This document shows positions 9,393 through 17,704 of a stretch of 64,000 nt of DNA, piece by piece. The notes under the pieces are model-generated. The model had not been told where the DNA came from, did not search any database, and saw only the letters and a list, made by a program, of their open reading frames with translations. How positions within the stretch are numbered: the first letter of the stretch is position 1; the number at the start of each line of letters is the position of its first letter. The stretch comes from an uncultured Maricaulis sp. (GTDB lineage Bacteria > Pseudomonadota > Alphaproteobacteria > Caulobacterales > Maricaulaceae): positions 1-64,000 of the forward strand of contig NZ_CAMYLS010000004.1 in the NCBI RefSeq assembly GCF_947259345.1, read 5' to 3'. A program made the position numbers and the translations under genes.

Positions 9393-9980
9393 TCAGTCGC
9401 GGTTTCGCGTTCTCAGCGTGACATAAAAGGCGCCGCTGCCACCATGGCGGGCATGGGATTTCGCGAATCCTGACACATACTGACTAAACTCAGGAAGTCC
9501 CAGCCATTCCGGGAGCTTGCGCCGCAAGACGCCGGGTTCTTCAACCTGTTCCCACGGCGCCACTTCGCGTTCACGCGACTTGAAACCCTTGCCGGTAATC
9601 ACGAGCACGGTGCGATAGCCGCTGGCGAAGGCCATTTGCAGGAAATGGCGCAGGGAGCGCAGTGCCTGATCCTGGGTCAGCCCGTGCAGATCGATCCGAC
9701 CATCAATGTCGAGCCGGCCGCGGCGGACCCGTTTCTCGCCGGAGCGGTCATGCGGGACAGGCGGGTCATAAGCCGCCGGCGCGCGGGGCGTGACCGGCAG
9801 GCGCAGCCCTGTTTCATAAGCGCGGGCTGCCGTGTCCATCTTGTCTTTTTTCTGCGGAGCAGCGTCCGGCTCGGAGCGCTCTAGCGCGGCCATGCGATCC
9901 TCGGACAGCGGCTTCACCGACTTGGCCACACGCGTCCACAAGGCACGCTCCTCCGGCCGCATGGTGCGTTTGCGCGACAT
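9393..9980 (-). CDS. Smr-domain protein
   Basis: A 195-residue protein with a C-terminal Smr (small MutS-related) domain: RIDLHGLTQDQALRSLRHFL followed by RTVLVITGKG and the final GGSGAFYVTLR. The Smr fold is a nicking endonuclease or RNase-like module. The stand-alone alphaproteobacterial version has a basic, disordered N-terminus like this one. It is 3 bases downstream of mltA and likely co-transcribed with it. Biological role unproven. Confidence 0.88.
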   Translation of the reverse strand: MSRKRTMRPEERALWTRVAKSVKPLSEDRMAALERSEPDAAPQKKDKMDTAARAYETGLRLPVTPRAPAAYDPPVPHDRSGEKRVRRGRLDIDGRIDLHGLTQDQALRSLRHFLQMAFASGYRTVLVITGKGFKSREREVAPWEQVEEPGVLRRKLPEWLGLPEFSQYVSGFAKSHARHGGSGAFYVTLRTRNRD

Positions 9981-9983
9981 GCG

Positions 9984-11225
9984 TCAGGCCGGCTCGGTGT
10001 CGGCGAAAAGACGCGCCACAACCGTGTGCGGCAGGAGCACGACCCAGCTGGCGGTGGCACGGGTCGTCCCCGCCCGTCGCTCGGCCGTCTCACCCCAGCC
10101 CCAGAAGAAGTCGCCTCGCAGCGGTCCATTGATCGCCCCGCCGGTATCCTGGGCGACGACAAGGCCATGCCAGTCGTCGAGCTCCGGCAGGTCCGCCGAT
10201 ATCCAGACCGGCACACCCTGCGCCATGATGCCGGTATCCACCGCGATCGAGGCCATCGGCGTCAGCGGGACACCGGCGGAGCCGCGCGGCCCCAGCGACG
10301 GGTCATCCAGACTTTCGCTCTGGAAGAAGACATAGCGCGGATTAACGCCAAACAGCTCAGCGGTGGCTTCCGGACCATGCTCGTTCAACCAGGCTTCAAT
10401 GCCCTGTTTGGAGGCGGCATGCGGTTCCAGCTGACCCCGATTGATCAGTTCGCGACCAATGGAGCGGTAAGGCAGGCCGTTATGGGCGGCAAAGGCTGCA
10501 CGCTCTTCACGGCCATCGGCAAAGACCAGCCGACCCGAGCCCTGGATTTGCAGGAAGAAGACATCAATCGGGCGACCCCAGGCAAAGACTTCGCCGGCAT
10601 TGCTGGCCTCGATCGTGGTGCGATCCTTGTACGCAACCAGTTCGCCCTCACGGACCTCACCGACAATGCGACGACCCGACAGGCTTTCGTCGAAACGTCC
10701 CAGGTCAACGGTGACAAGATCATCCGGCCGACGGCGAAGCGGTTGGGTAAAGCCGGGTTGGCGCGTCCGACGCACCTCGACATAGGGCTCGTAATATCCG
10801 GTCAGCAGACCGGTTTCGCGGGTTTCCCCCGTTTCCGCCTCGCGGGCGAGCAGCCGCACGGGCGTGAAGACGGCTTCCAGACTGGCACGCGCGGCATCGG
10901 ACCCGTCCCGTGTCATGGCCGCGGCGGCACAGGCGCCGCGCCAATCCTCCACCCGGCCAGCCCATTCGGCGCGCGGATTGAGCGCATCACTGTCGGCCCG
11001 GCGACCCAGCCGCTCGCAACTTCGGCGAAAGGCTTGCAGCGCTGGCGCCAGATCCTCACTCTCCCAACCAGGCAGGTCGGTCCAGAGGACAGTTTGAAAA
11101 TCAAGGGTTTCCGGGCGTTCTGCGACCGGAATTTCCGGTTCGGGCTCAGGCTCCGGTGTCGAGGGCTGGCAAGCCGCCAGCAGCACGACGCCGATCAGGG
11201 CGAGCCGATCAGACCGCCGCAACAC
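9984..11225 (-). CDS. mltA: Membrane-bound lytic murein transglycosylase A
   Basis: A 413-residue lipoprotein with a GTG start. The lipobox LLAAC puts the lipidated cysteine at position 19, followed by a proline/glutamate-rich linker. The MltA barrel phrase LLTGYYEPYVEVRR and the C-terminal 3D-type catalytic region with VAQDTGGAINGPLRGDFFWG (catalytic aspartate in QDTGG) are present. The enzyme cleaves peptidoglycan to 1,6-anhydromuropeptides at the outer membrane. It overlaps the Tim44-like gene upstream by 17 bases. Confidence 0.95.
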   Translation of the reverse strand: MLRRSDRLALIGVVLLAACQPSTPEPEPEPEIPVAERPETLDFQTVLWTDLPGWESEDLAPALQAFRRSCERLGRRADSDALNPRAEWAGRVEDWRGACAAAAMTRDGSDAARASLEAVFTPVRLLAREAETGETRETGLLTGYYEPYVEVRRTRQPGFTQPLRRRPDDLVTVDLGRFDESLSGRRIVGEVREGELVAYKDRTTIEASNAGEVFAWGRPIDVFFLQIQGSGRLVFADGREERAAFAAHNGLPYRSIGRELINRGQLEPHAASKQGIEAWLNEHGPEATAELFGVNPRYVFFQSESLDDPSLGPRGSAGVPLTPMASIAVDTGIMAQGVPVWISADLPELDDWHGLVVAQDTGGAINGPLRGDFFWGWGETAERRAGTTRATASWVVLLPHTVVARLFADTEPA

Positions 11226-11829
11226 GGGTCAATACCCAATTGGGATTGCCGGTATCGGTGCGGCGTTCGAACAGCCAGTCTTCGGTGACGGTCGAAAGAT
11301 GGCCCAGGTCGCCGGCGATCAAAACCTCGTCCGCATCGCGGGTTTCGGTGGCGATCTCGGCGATAAAGCGCACCTTGATACGCGCGGTTTCGCCCTCGAG
11401 GCTGGCCTCGGTAATCTCGGCCGAACGAATCCGTTCAATTTCGGTTTTGACCGTTTCACCACGATCCGCGCGTTGGTCAATTGCGGTGGTGTAACGTTCG
11501 AGGACTTTTGCTGCCAGGAGCGGTTCGAGCGTCTTTCGATCACCGGCGGCAAAGGCCTCAACGATCATCGTGTAGGCGCTGCGAGCACCCTCGAGGAAGA
11601 CTGTTGGGTCAAATCGCGGATCAACCGCTGCAATGGCTTCCAAGCCGGCCGCAGCCGGGCCTTCAAACGCGGGGCGCAATCCGGGCGGCTGACCGGCCTC
11701 TCCCGGTTTCGCGGCTTTCTCGCGAGGCGTCGGGGCCTCCATGTGACCTTCCCGGCGCCCCAGAACCGTATAGAGACGATAGGCGAAGAAGATCGCGACT
11801 ACACCGCTGAGAAGTGTCCAGATATCCAT
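11209..11829 (-). CDS. Tim44/TimA-like protein
   Basis: A 206-residue protein with one N-terminal membrane helix (MDIWTLLSGVVAIFFAYRLY) followed by the VLGRREGH segment. After a low-complexity linker comes a Tim44-like C-terminal domain, around VFLEGARSAYTMIVEAFAAGD. Bacterial homologues of mitochondrial Tim44 (TimA in Caulobacter) are inner-membrane associated; whether they help protein export is unclear. The genomic position next to secB is conserved in Caulobacter relatives. The start at 11829 was chosen because the helix begins there; the frame upstream is not family-like. Confidence 0.85.
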   Translation of the reverse strand: MDIWTLLSGVVAIFFAYRLYTVLGRREGHMEAPTPREKAAKPGEAGQPPGLRPAFEGPAAAGLEAIAAVDPRFDPTVFLEGARSAYTMIVEAFAAGDRKTLEPLLAAKVLERYTTAIDQRADRGETVKTEIERIRSAEITEASLEGETARIKVRFIAEIATETRDADEVLIAGDLGHLSTVTEDWLFERRTDTGNPNWVLTRVAAV

Positions 11830-12042
11830 ACGGCTCGCTATACCTTTGCTGAGCTGACACGCCTTGCCGCCACGCGCCAAGACATCGTTCCAATCCCTGA
11901 TATAGGCCCTATTTGGTCAGACGTCAGCCTCTTCGCTGTGGTCTTGCCAGCTTGCCGGTAGGCGGTCGCCATGCTAACGGGCGCGCTCTCATTGACCCGG
12001 CCGCCCATGGCCAGATGCTTACAGACCCATCCGGGGAGTTCC

Positions 12043-12567
12043 ATGACCGACGCACCCAACATGCCCGCTGACGACGCGGCCGCCCAACAGCCGCAGCTGC
12101 GCGTCCTTGCGCAATACGTGAAGGACCTCTCCTTCGAAAACCCGGGCGCCCCTGACACGCTGCGTCCCGGCCAGGCAACGCCGGCGATCGATCTGGGCAT
12201 TGATGTCCAGGCCCGCGCCGTCGGTGACGATACCTATGAGGTCGTACTGACCGTGAACGCCAAGGCGACCCGCGAGGAGACTGTCGTTTTCATCGCCGAG
12301 CTTGCCTATGCCGGCCTCTTCCAGCTGGCCAATGTGCAGGATGCCGAACGCGAGCCCTTCCTGCTGATTGAATGCCCGCGTCTGATCTTCCCGTTCGCGC
12401 GCCGCGTCCTTGGCGACACTACGCGTGATGGCAATTTCCCGCCGCTCATGCTGGATCCGGTCGATTTCGCGGGCCTGTATCGCGCCCAGCTGGCCAAACG
12501 TGCCGCCGCTGTGCCGGGTTCGGAAGGCGGAAGCAATGGCAATGGCGACCCGGCCGCTGCAAACTAG
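12043..12567 (+). CDS. secB: Protein-export chaperone SecB
   Basis: A 174-residue SecB homologue, the tetrameric cytoplasmic chaperone that keeps preproteins unfolded and hands them to SecA. Recognisable phrases are QYVKDLSFENPGAP, AELAYAGLFQL and ECPRLIFPFARRVL. It has an acidic N-terminal extension and a Gly/Asn-rich tail. The start at 12043 (MTDAPN) was chosen over 11971 since the extra 24 residues are unlike the family. It is divergent from the Tim44-like gene and convergent with dnaQ. Confidence 0.96.
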   Translation: MTDAPNMPADDAAAQQPQLRVLAQYVKDLSFENPGAPDTLRPGQATPAIDLGIDVQARAVGDDTYEVVLTVNAKATREETVVFIAELAYAGLFQLANVQDAEREPFLLIECPRLIFPFARRVLGDTTRDGNFPPLMLDPVDFAGLYRAQLAKRAAAVPGSEGGSNGNGDPAAAN

Positions 12568-12583
12568 GCCTTTAAACCAGGCC

Positions 12584-12602
12584 GGACCAACGCAAATGGT
12601 CC
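12584..12602 (+). terminator. Weak hairpin after secB
   Basis: GGACCA (12584-12589) and TGGTCC (12597-12602) form a 6-bp stem with a 7-base loop, 17 bases after the secB stop and touching the convergent dnaQ stop. No clear T run follows, so termination is only possible, not shown. Confidence 0.3.
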
Positions 12603-13294
12603 TATTGAAACGAGAGTTTCTTCCAGAGCGCGTGATCGCCCATCTCGTCGACAAAGGCGTCATGGGCGGCGCGCTCTGACGCTGTCTGGCCCTGGTTCAA
12701 CGCTGTTGGACGCGGCGGCCGGGCGGGAAATTCAACCGCATTACTGGTCGACGAACCCTTGCCGCTGAGATCCAGCGCCCGGGTTCGCCCACCCATCAGC
12801 TCGAGATAGACTTCCGCCAGAAGCAGGGAGTCGATCAGGGCGCCGTGCTTGTCGCGCGTGTCGAGCGAGATATCGAAGCGTTTGCACAACGCGTCCAGGG
12901 ATACATACGAGCCCGGAAATTTCGCCCGCGCGATCCGGGCCGTATCCTTGAATCGGTCATCGGCATAGATATCCAGGCCCAGGCGCGCCAGCTCCATATT
13001 GATGAAGCCGCGGTCAAACGGGGCATTGTGAGCGACAAGGGTTGCATCCCCGACAAAGGCGACAAAGTCCGGTCCGACTTCGTCAAAGAGCGGCTTGTCA
13101 GCCAGAAATTCTGTCGTCAGCCCGGTAATCTCGACCACTTCCTTCGGCACGGAGCGCTGCGGATTCACATAGGCATGGAATGTCTTGCCGGTCGGGATGT
13201 AATCGATCACCTCGACAGCGCCCAATTCGGTGATGCGATCGCCGGTATTGGGATCCAGGCCCGTGGTTTCCGTATCGAAGACTATTTCACGCAT
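12602..13294 (-). CDS. dnaQ: DNA polymerase III epsilon subunit
   Basis: A 230-residue proofreading 3'-5' exonuclease of the replicative polymerase. The Exo I motif is MREIVFDTETTGLDP, with VEVIDYIPTGK and the Exo II region LVAHNAPFDRGFIN. Exo III is KHGALIDSLLLAEVYLEL. The C-terminal tail HALWKKLSFQ is typical of alphaproteobacterial DnaQ. The start at 13294 matches the family N-terminus. An alternative ATG at 13327 overlaps the coaE stop in an ATGA arrangement and would add 11 residues. It belongs to the coupled set with coaE, aroE, maf and the PPSR gene. Confidence 0.94.
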   Translation of the reverse strand: MREIVFDTETTGLDPNTGDRITELGAVEVIDYIPTGKTFHAYVNPQRSVPKEVVEITGLTTEFLADKPLFDEVGPDFVAFVGDATLVAHNAPFDRGFINMELARLGLDIYADDRFKDTARIARAKFPGSYVSLDALCKRFDISLDTRDKHGALIDSLLLAEVYLELMGGRTRALDLSGKGSSTSNAVEFPARPPRPTALNQGQTASERAAHDAFVDEMGDHALWKKLSFQ

Positions 13295-13323
13295 TCCGGC
13301 CGCCCCGCCTGAGTTTGCTGACT

Positions 13324-13932
13324 TCATGAATTGGCGTCAGTCGCCCTGGCTCTGAGTGCCTTGACGATTTCAGCCACCTGTCTCTTTGCATCAGGAATTC
13401 CACCTGATGTTTCAACGATATGATCCGCCCTTTCGAGCTTGATCGAATCGTCCAGCTGACGCGCGATTATGGCGTCCAGCTTGGCCTTGGTCATGCCCGG
13501 TCGCTGCAGGACGCGCGCGCGCCGCACCTCGTCCGGCGCATGCACGACAATGACGGCATCAACCCGCTTGTCTCCTCCTGTCTCAAACAGAAGGGGCACA
13601 TCGAACACCAGGATTTCGTGGCCGGCTGCCATTTCGTCAGCCACGAACGCTTCCCGCGCCGCGCTCACGAGCGGATGCACGATCTCTTCGAGAATCTCGA
13701 ACCCGTCCGGGTCGGTCTTCAGCGCTTCCGACAGACGGACCCGGTCAATTGCGCCATCCACGACAACGCCCGGAAAGGCGCGTCCAACCGGCTCAACGGC
13801 CCCGCCGCCTGGCGCGTAGAGCGCATGCACAGCGGCATCGGAGTCGAAAACAGGGATGCCCGCCTCCCTCAGCAATTGAGCCGTCGCCGATTTGCCCATG
13901 CCGATGGACCCGGTCAGCCCGACGCGCAGCAT
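13324..13932 (-). CDS. coaE: Dephospho-CoA kinase
   Basis: A 202-residue P-loop kinase for the last step of coenzyme A synthesis. Walker A is GLTGSIGMGKS near the N-terminus, followed by GIPVFDSDAAVHALY, DVPLLFETGG and QRPGMTKAKLDAIIARQ, all family hallmarks. Its start overlaps the aroE stop by one base (TAATG), indicating translational coupling. Confidence 0.96.
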   Translation of the reverse strand: MLRVGLTGSIGMGKSATAQLLREAGIPVFDSDAAVHALYAPGGGAVEPVGRAFPGVVVDGAIDRVRLSEALKTDPDGFEILEEIVHPLVSAAREAFVADEMAAGHEILVFDVPLLFETGGDKRVDAVIVVHAPDEVRRARVLQRPGMTKAKLDAIIARQLDDSIKLERADHIVETSGGIPDAKRQVAEIVKALRARATDANS

Positions 13933-14774
13933 TATGACGCCTCCAGATAGCGCACGAGTTGGCCACGCAGATCGGGCAGAGCCGGTACCGGCTGGCCGTA
14001 AAAGGCCTCGAAACTCGGCCGTGCCTGGCCAATCAGCATGTCCAGACCGTCTATCGCGGTCAGACCGCGCGTCGCCGCTCCGGTGAGAAAGCCCGTCTTC
14101 AAAGGCGTATAGACACTGTCGAAGGCAATACTACCCGGGCTGACCCGATCCCAGTCCAGAGTGAGCTCTTTGCGGCCCTTGAGGCCAAGTGAGGTGGCAT
14201 TGATAATCAGCGTGCGATCAGCGAGCACATCATCACGTGCCTCCCAGGGAATGAGGCTTGCGCCTGGCGCAAGATCTCGTGCCAATCCTTCAGCCCGCGT
14301 CAGATTGCGATTGCACAGGGCGAGGTCAGTCACGCCAACTGTCAGGAGCGCGTAAACCAGGGCACGAGCCGCACCTCCCGCTCCCAGAACCAGTGCCTTG
14401 GCCCTGTCATAATTGATATTGGCTGGTTCAAGCGCGTACAGGAATCCAGCGATATCGGTGTTGTCGGCGTGGATCTCCATACCCTTCATTGTCAGGAGAT
14501 TGGCCGCGCCGACGGCGCGCGCCGACGCAGTGGCGGTATCGGCCAACTCAAGCGCGGCCTCCTTGTGCGGCAAGGTCACATTGAGCCCGACACACCCAGC
14601 CCGGGCAAGACCGATTACCGCGCGATCGAAATGCTCCGGGGCGATCGGAAAAGGCGCATACTGCGCATCGAGGCCTGCCGCCTCGATCCAGAGTCTCATC
14701 AGGATCGGCGAGAGCGAATGGCTGACCGGGTCGCCGGCCACGCCGGCCAGCCTGGCTGCACCGGTCGGAATCAT
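13932..14774 (-). CDS. aroE: Shikimate 5-dehydrogenase
   Basis: A 280-residue NADPH-dependent enzyme reducing 3-dehydroshikimate in aromatic amino acid synthesis. The substrate loop GDPVSHSLSPILMRLW, the catalytic lysine region NVTLPHKEAA, the NADP site VLGAGGAARALVYAL and the DMLIGQARPSFE segment are all present. The start ATG overlaps the maf stop by 4 bases (ATGA). Confidence 0.95.
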   Translation of the reverse strand: MIPTGAARLAGVAGDPVSHSLSPILMRLWIEAAGLDAQYAPFPIAPEHFDRAVIGLARAGCVGLNVTLPHKEAALELADTATASARAVGAANLLTMKGMEIHADNTDIAGFLYALEPANINYDRAKALVLGAGGAARALVYALLTVGVTDLALCNRNLTRAEGLARDLAPGASLIPWEARDDVLADRTLIINATSLGLKGRKELTLDWDRVSPGSIAFDSVYTPLKTGFLTGAATRGLTAIDGLDMLIGQARPSFEAFYGQPVPALPDLRGQLVRYLEAS

Positions 14775-15361
14775 CGCGTCAGGACTCCCTCATCACGCAG
14801 GATTTTCGCCAGCGGCAAGAGCGGCAAACCGAGAATGGCATAGTAATCGCCTTCTACCCGTTCGAACAATTGCGCACCCAAACCCTCATAGGCATAGGCT
14901 CCGACACTTTTTGTCAGGGCATCACCCGCCTCGATCAGATAAGCTGACAGGAATTCATCCGAGAAATCACGGACATGGATGGTGGATGTCTGCTGGTGGG
15001 TCCACACGGCTTTTCCATTTCGCAACAAGGCGAGACCGGAATGCAGACAATGCGGACGCCCGCGCATGCGGCGCAGACGTTCTGGCGCGAGCGCGACATC
15101 AGGAAGCTTGTCCAGCAAATCCCCGTCAAGCTCCATGGTCTGGTCGGCACCCAGAACCAGATCATCAGGATGGGCCTGGGAAACCGGTCGGGCCTTCGCT
15201 TCAGCCAGGACCAGCGCCATATCCCGCGGTGACAGATCGGTCCGTTCCGATTTGATCTCGCTTTCATCCACATCCGACTTGATAACCGAGAAGGGGATGT
15301 GGGCCTGCGTGAGAATATCCGCCCGGATCTGGCTGCCGGACGCGAGAATGAACCGGGTCAT
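14771..15361 (-). CDS. maf: Maf family nucleoside triphosphate pyrophosphatase
   Basis: A 196-residue Maf-like protein, a house-cleaning pyrophosphatase for non-canonical nucleotides, historically linked to septum inhibition. It begins FILASGSQIRADILTQ and carries DLVLGADQTMEL, the conserved aspartate region, and VGAYAYEGLGAQLFERVEGDYY near the end. The threonine after the SxS/R motif and the position of the E/D residues fit the family. ATGA overlap with the PPSR gene upstream. Confidence 0.93.
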   Translation of the reverse strand: MTRFILASGSQIRADILTQAHIPFSVIKSDVDESEIKSERTDLSPRDMALVLAEAKARPVSQAHPDDLVLGADQTMELDGDLLDKLPDVALAPERLRRMRGRPHCLHSGLALLRNGKAVWTHQQTSTIHVRDFSDEFLSAYLIEAGDALTKSVGAYAYEGLGAQLFERVEGDYYAILGLPLLPLAKILRDEGVLTR

Positions 15362-16197
15362 ACCGTCATGTTCCGCTTTTCCATAAGTAGATTGATGATC
15401 TTGGCGGCCGTTTCCTCGATTGATCGTCGCGTCACATCAATAGTTGGCCATTTATGCTTGGCATACAGACGCTTGGCGTAAAGAATCTCTTCTCGGACCG
15501 CGAAATCATCGATATAGTTGGTATCGCGATCCTCATTCAGGCTGAGCAGGCGATTCCGACGGATCTGGACGATTCGCTCGGGGGAAGCCGTCAAGCCGAC
15601 AACCAGCGGGTTGCGCAAGTTGAAAATTTGCGGCGGCAAAGGCACACCCTTCACCAGCGGAATGTTCGCAGCGCGATAGCCACGATGAGCAAGATAGACA
15701 CTGGTTGGCGTCTTGGAGGTCCGGCTGACACCGAGAAGCACAATGTCCGCTCCCTCGAAATCATCGCCCTGGCCGTCATCATGCGCCATCGCATAGTTCA
15801 GGGCATCGATCCGGCGGTAATAATCCGCATCCAGCGACCGTTGCGCGCCGGCGCGGCTCGCAACAGGCCGGCCGAGATAGGAACTCAACGTCGCCAGCAT
15901 CGGATCCAGGATGGCAATCGCCGGTACGCCCAGTTCAACACAACGGGTTTCCAGCTCACGGCGCAAATCCGCATTGACGATCGTGTACATGACCACCCCC
16001 GGATAAGCTTCGACTTCATCCAATACCCGGTCCAGCTGCTTGGATGACCGGACCAGCGCATAGAGGTGTTCGAGCGGGCTGGTGCCTTCAAACTGGGCGA
16101 CCGAAGCTCTCATGACTTCCATGAGGGTCTCACCGGTGGAGTCCGAAACCATATGGATATGAAAGCAGGTGTCGAAAGGAGAGTTCGATGGGAGCAT
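15358..16197 (-). CDS. PEP synthase / PPDK regulatory protein (kinase-pyrophosphorylase, DUF299)
   Basis: A 279-residue bifunctional regulator that switches phosphoenolpyruvate synthase or pyruvate phosphate dikinase by ADP-dependent phosphorylation and Pi-dependent dephosphorylation. The N-terminal HMVSDSTGETL and the central P-loop-like LLGVSRTSKTPTSVYLA are diagnostic, as are IPLVKGVPLP and VGLTASPERIVQIRRNRL. The start at 16197 (MLPSNSP) is chosen because the frame upstream lies in the presumed origin. In C. crescentus the equivalent gene is the first on the Cori side opposite hemE, matching this position. Confidence 0.92.
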   Translation of the reverse strand: MLPSNSPFDTCFHIHMVSDSTGETLMEVMRASVAQFEGTSPLEHLYALVRSSKQLDRVLDEVEAYPGVVMYTIVNADLRRELETRCVELGVPAIAILDPMLATLSSYLGRPVASRAGAQRSLDADYYRRIDALNYAMAHDDGQGDDFEGADIVLLGVSRTSKTPTSVYLAHRGYRAANIPLVKGVPLPPQIFNLRNPLVVGLTASPERIVQIRRNRLLSLNEDRDTNYIDDFAVREEILYAKRLYAKHKWPTIDVTRRSIEETAAKIINLLMEKRNMTV

Positions 16198-16641
16198 GGG
16201 ATCGATCACCGGTTCGCATTTACTAATTGTTAATAAGTTGGGCTGTTTTCCCCAGCACCACAATTGGCACCGACAGGCTGTGAGTAGTGCCCGGTCTTAC
16301 CATGAACAACCCACAGCCCTTCCCACAGTCTGCCAGAGCGTGGAAATTACTGTGGAAGATCGAGCAACCCGCTTCGACCGAAAATGTCGTTGTCCACGAT
16401 TCTTCCACATTGCCACATTGACCTATGAGTTTGAAAAAAATGGTTTAATCAAACTTGTCGGAAACCGGGACCAGGAGAGCTGTGGAGGGATAACATACGG
16501 GTTTGAAAACCGGAACAACGGGGAAAATCCCAAGCATCCACATCGTCCACACCCCAACAATCTTCTACAATCAATATATTCTTTTTAGAGAGATGAAGGG
16601 GAGCGATTGATCCGGTGGGAATTGATGCCTAAGCAGGGCGA
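16198..16641. other. Candidate chromosomal origin of replication (oriC)
   Basis: This 444-base gene-free, AT-richer gap lies between the PPSR gene and hemE, the same position as Cori in Caulobacter. Sites resembling the DnaA box (TTATCCACA) include TTGTCCACG 16390-16398, TCTTCCACA 16401-16409, the same 9-mer on the minus strand at 16351-16359, GCATCCACA 16534-16542, TCGTCCACA 16543-16551 and CCCTCCACA (minus) 16481-16489. A TCCCCA short box lies at 16249-16254. An AT-rich stretch (AATCAATATATTCTTTTTAG) before hemE could unwind. GTTTGA and TCAAAC flank an A/T-rich segment around 16431-16454. Genes on both sides mostly run away from it, as expected for leading strands. No strict TTAA-N7-TTAA CtrA site was found inside. 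Confidence 0.8.
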
Positions 16642-17679
16642 ATGAATGACATGATCGAAAAACCGCTCCTCCGGGTTCTCGCTGGTGAAACCGTCAGCCC
16701 ACCGCCTGTCTGGCTCATGCGCCAGGCAGGGCGCTATCTTGCCGAATATCGCGAAGTCCGTTCTCGCGCGAAGAACTTCATCGATTTCTGTTTCTCTCCG
16801 GATCTGGCCGCTGAAGTGACTCTGCAACCAATCCACCGGTTCGGGTTCGATGCAGCGATCCTGTTTGCCGACATTTTGCTGGTCCCGATCGCGCTGGGTC
16901 GCAAGGTCTGGTTCGTGACCGGTGAAGGCCCGAAGCTCGAACCCTTCGATGTACGCGATTTTGAACAGCTTACGCTCGATCAAACCGAAGCCGTTCTGTC
17001 ACCGGTAGGTGAGACGCTCAAACGGGTTGTTCCCGCGCTTCCGTCCCAGACCACGATGATTGGCTTTGCGGGGTCCCCCTGGACCGTTGCGACCTACATG
17101 GTCGAGGGTGGCGGTTCGAAAGACCGGTTCAAGGCCCGAGTGGCGGCCTGGGAGCATCCCGAGGCTTTTGACGGCATGATGGACCGGATTGCTGACGTGA
17201 CAGCAGAATACCTGATCATGCAGGCCCGGTGCGGAGCTGAAGTCCTCAAACTGTTCGACAGCTGGGCAGAAGGCCTGCCGGAACCTCTGTTCGAGCGTGT
17301 CATCATCCGACCGACGCGCCGTATTATCGAAGCCGTCCGGGCCGCTGGTGTGGATGTCCCGATTATCGGCTTTCCGCGGGGCGCCGGCACGCTCTATCCG
17401 CGCTATGCCCGGGAAACCGGTGTGACGGCGATCGCGGTCGATACGGGTGTGGATCCGGCCTGGATCCAATCGGTCCTGCCGGACGGCATGCCAGTCCAGG
17501 GGCATCTGGATCCGGCCGTGCTGCGCGCCGGAGGTGCAGCGCTTGACGGTGAGGTGGACCGTTTGCTGGATAGTTGGGCGGGTCGGCCCCATATCTTCAA
17601 TCTCGGCCACGGCATTACACCGGATGTGCCGGTTGCCCATGTTGAGCAATTGCTGGCGCGGATTCGCAATCGCGCCTGA
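16642..17679 (+). CDS. hemE: Uroporphyrinogen decarboxylase
   Basis: A 345-residue enzyme converting uroporphyrinogen III to coproporphyrinogen III in heme synthesis. Signatures are PVWLMRQAGRYLAEYR near the N-terminus, AAILFADILLVPIALG, GFAGSPWTVATYMVEG and GFPRGAGTLYPRYA. The start at 16642 (MNDMIEKP) directly borders the candidate origin; an in-frame ATG at 16651 is an alternative. In Caulobacter hemE is also the origin-proximal gene and its promoters lie inside Cori. Confidence 0.97.
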   Translation: MNDMIEKPLLRVLAGETVSPPPVWLMRQAGRYLAEYREVRSRAKNFIDFCFSPDLAAEVTLQPIHRFGFDAAILFADILLVPIALGRKVWFVTGEGPKLEPFDVRDFEQLTLDQTEAVLSPVGETLKRVVPALPSQTTMIGFAGSPWTVATYMVEGGGSKDRFKARVAAWEHPEAFDGMMDRIADVTAEYLIMQARCGAEVLKLFDSWAEGLPEPLFERVIIRPTRRIIEAVRAAGVDVPIIGFPRGAGTLYPRYARETGVTAIAVDTGVDPAWIQSVLPDGMPVQGHLDPAVLRAGGAALDGEVDRLLDSWAGRPHIFNLGHGITPDVPVAHVEQLLARIRNRA

Positions 17680-17704
17680 TTGACCTGAGCTGAAGGAGCC
17701 GAGG

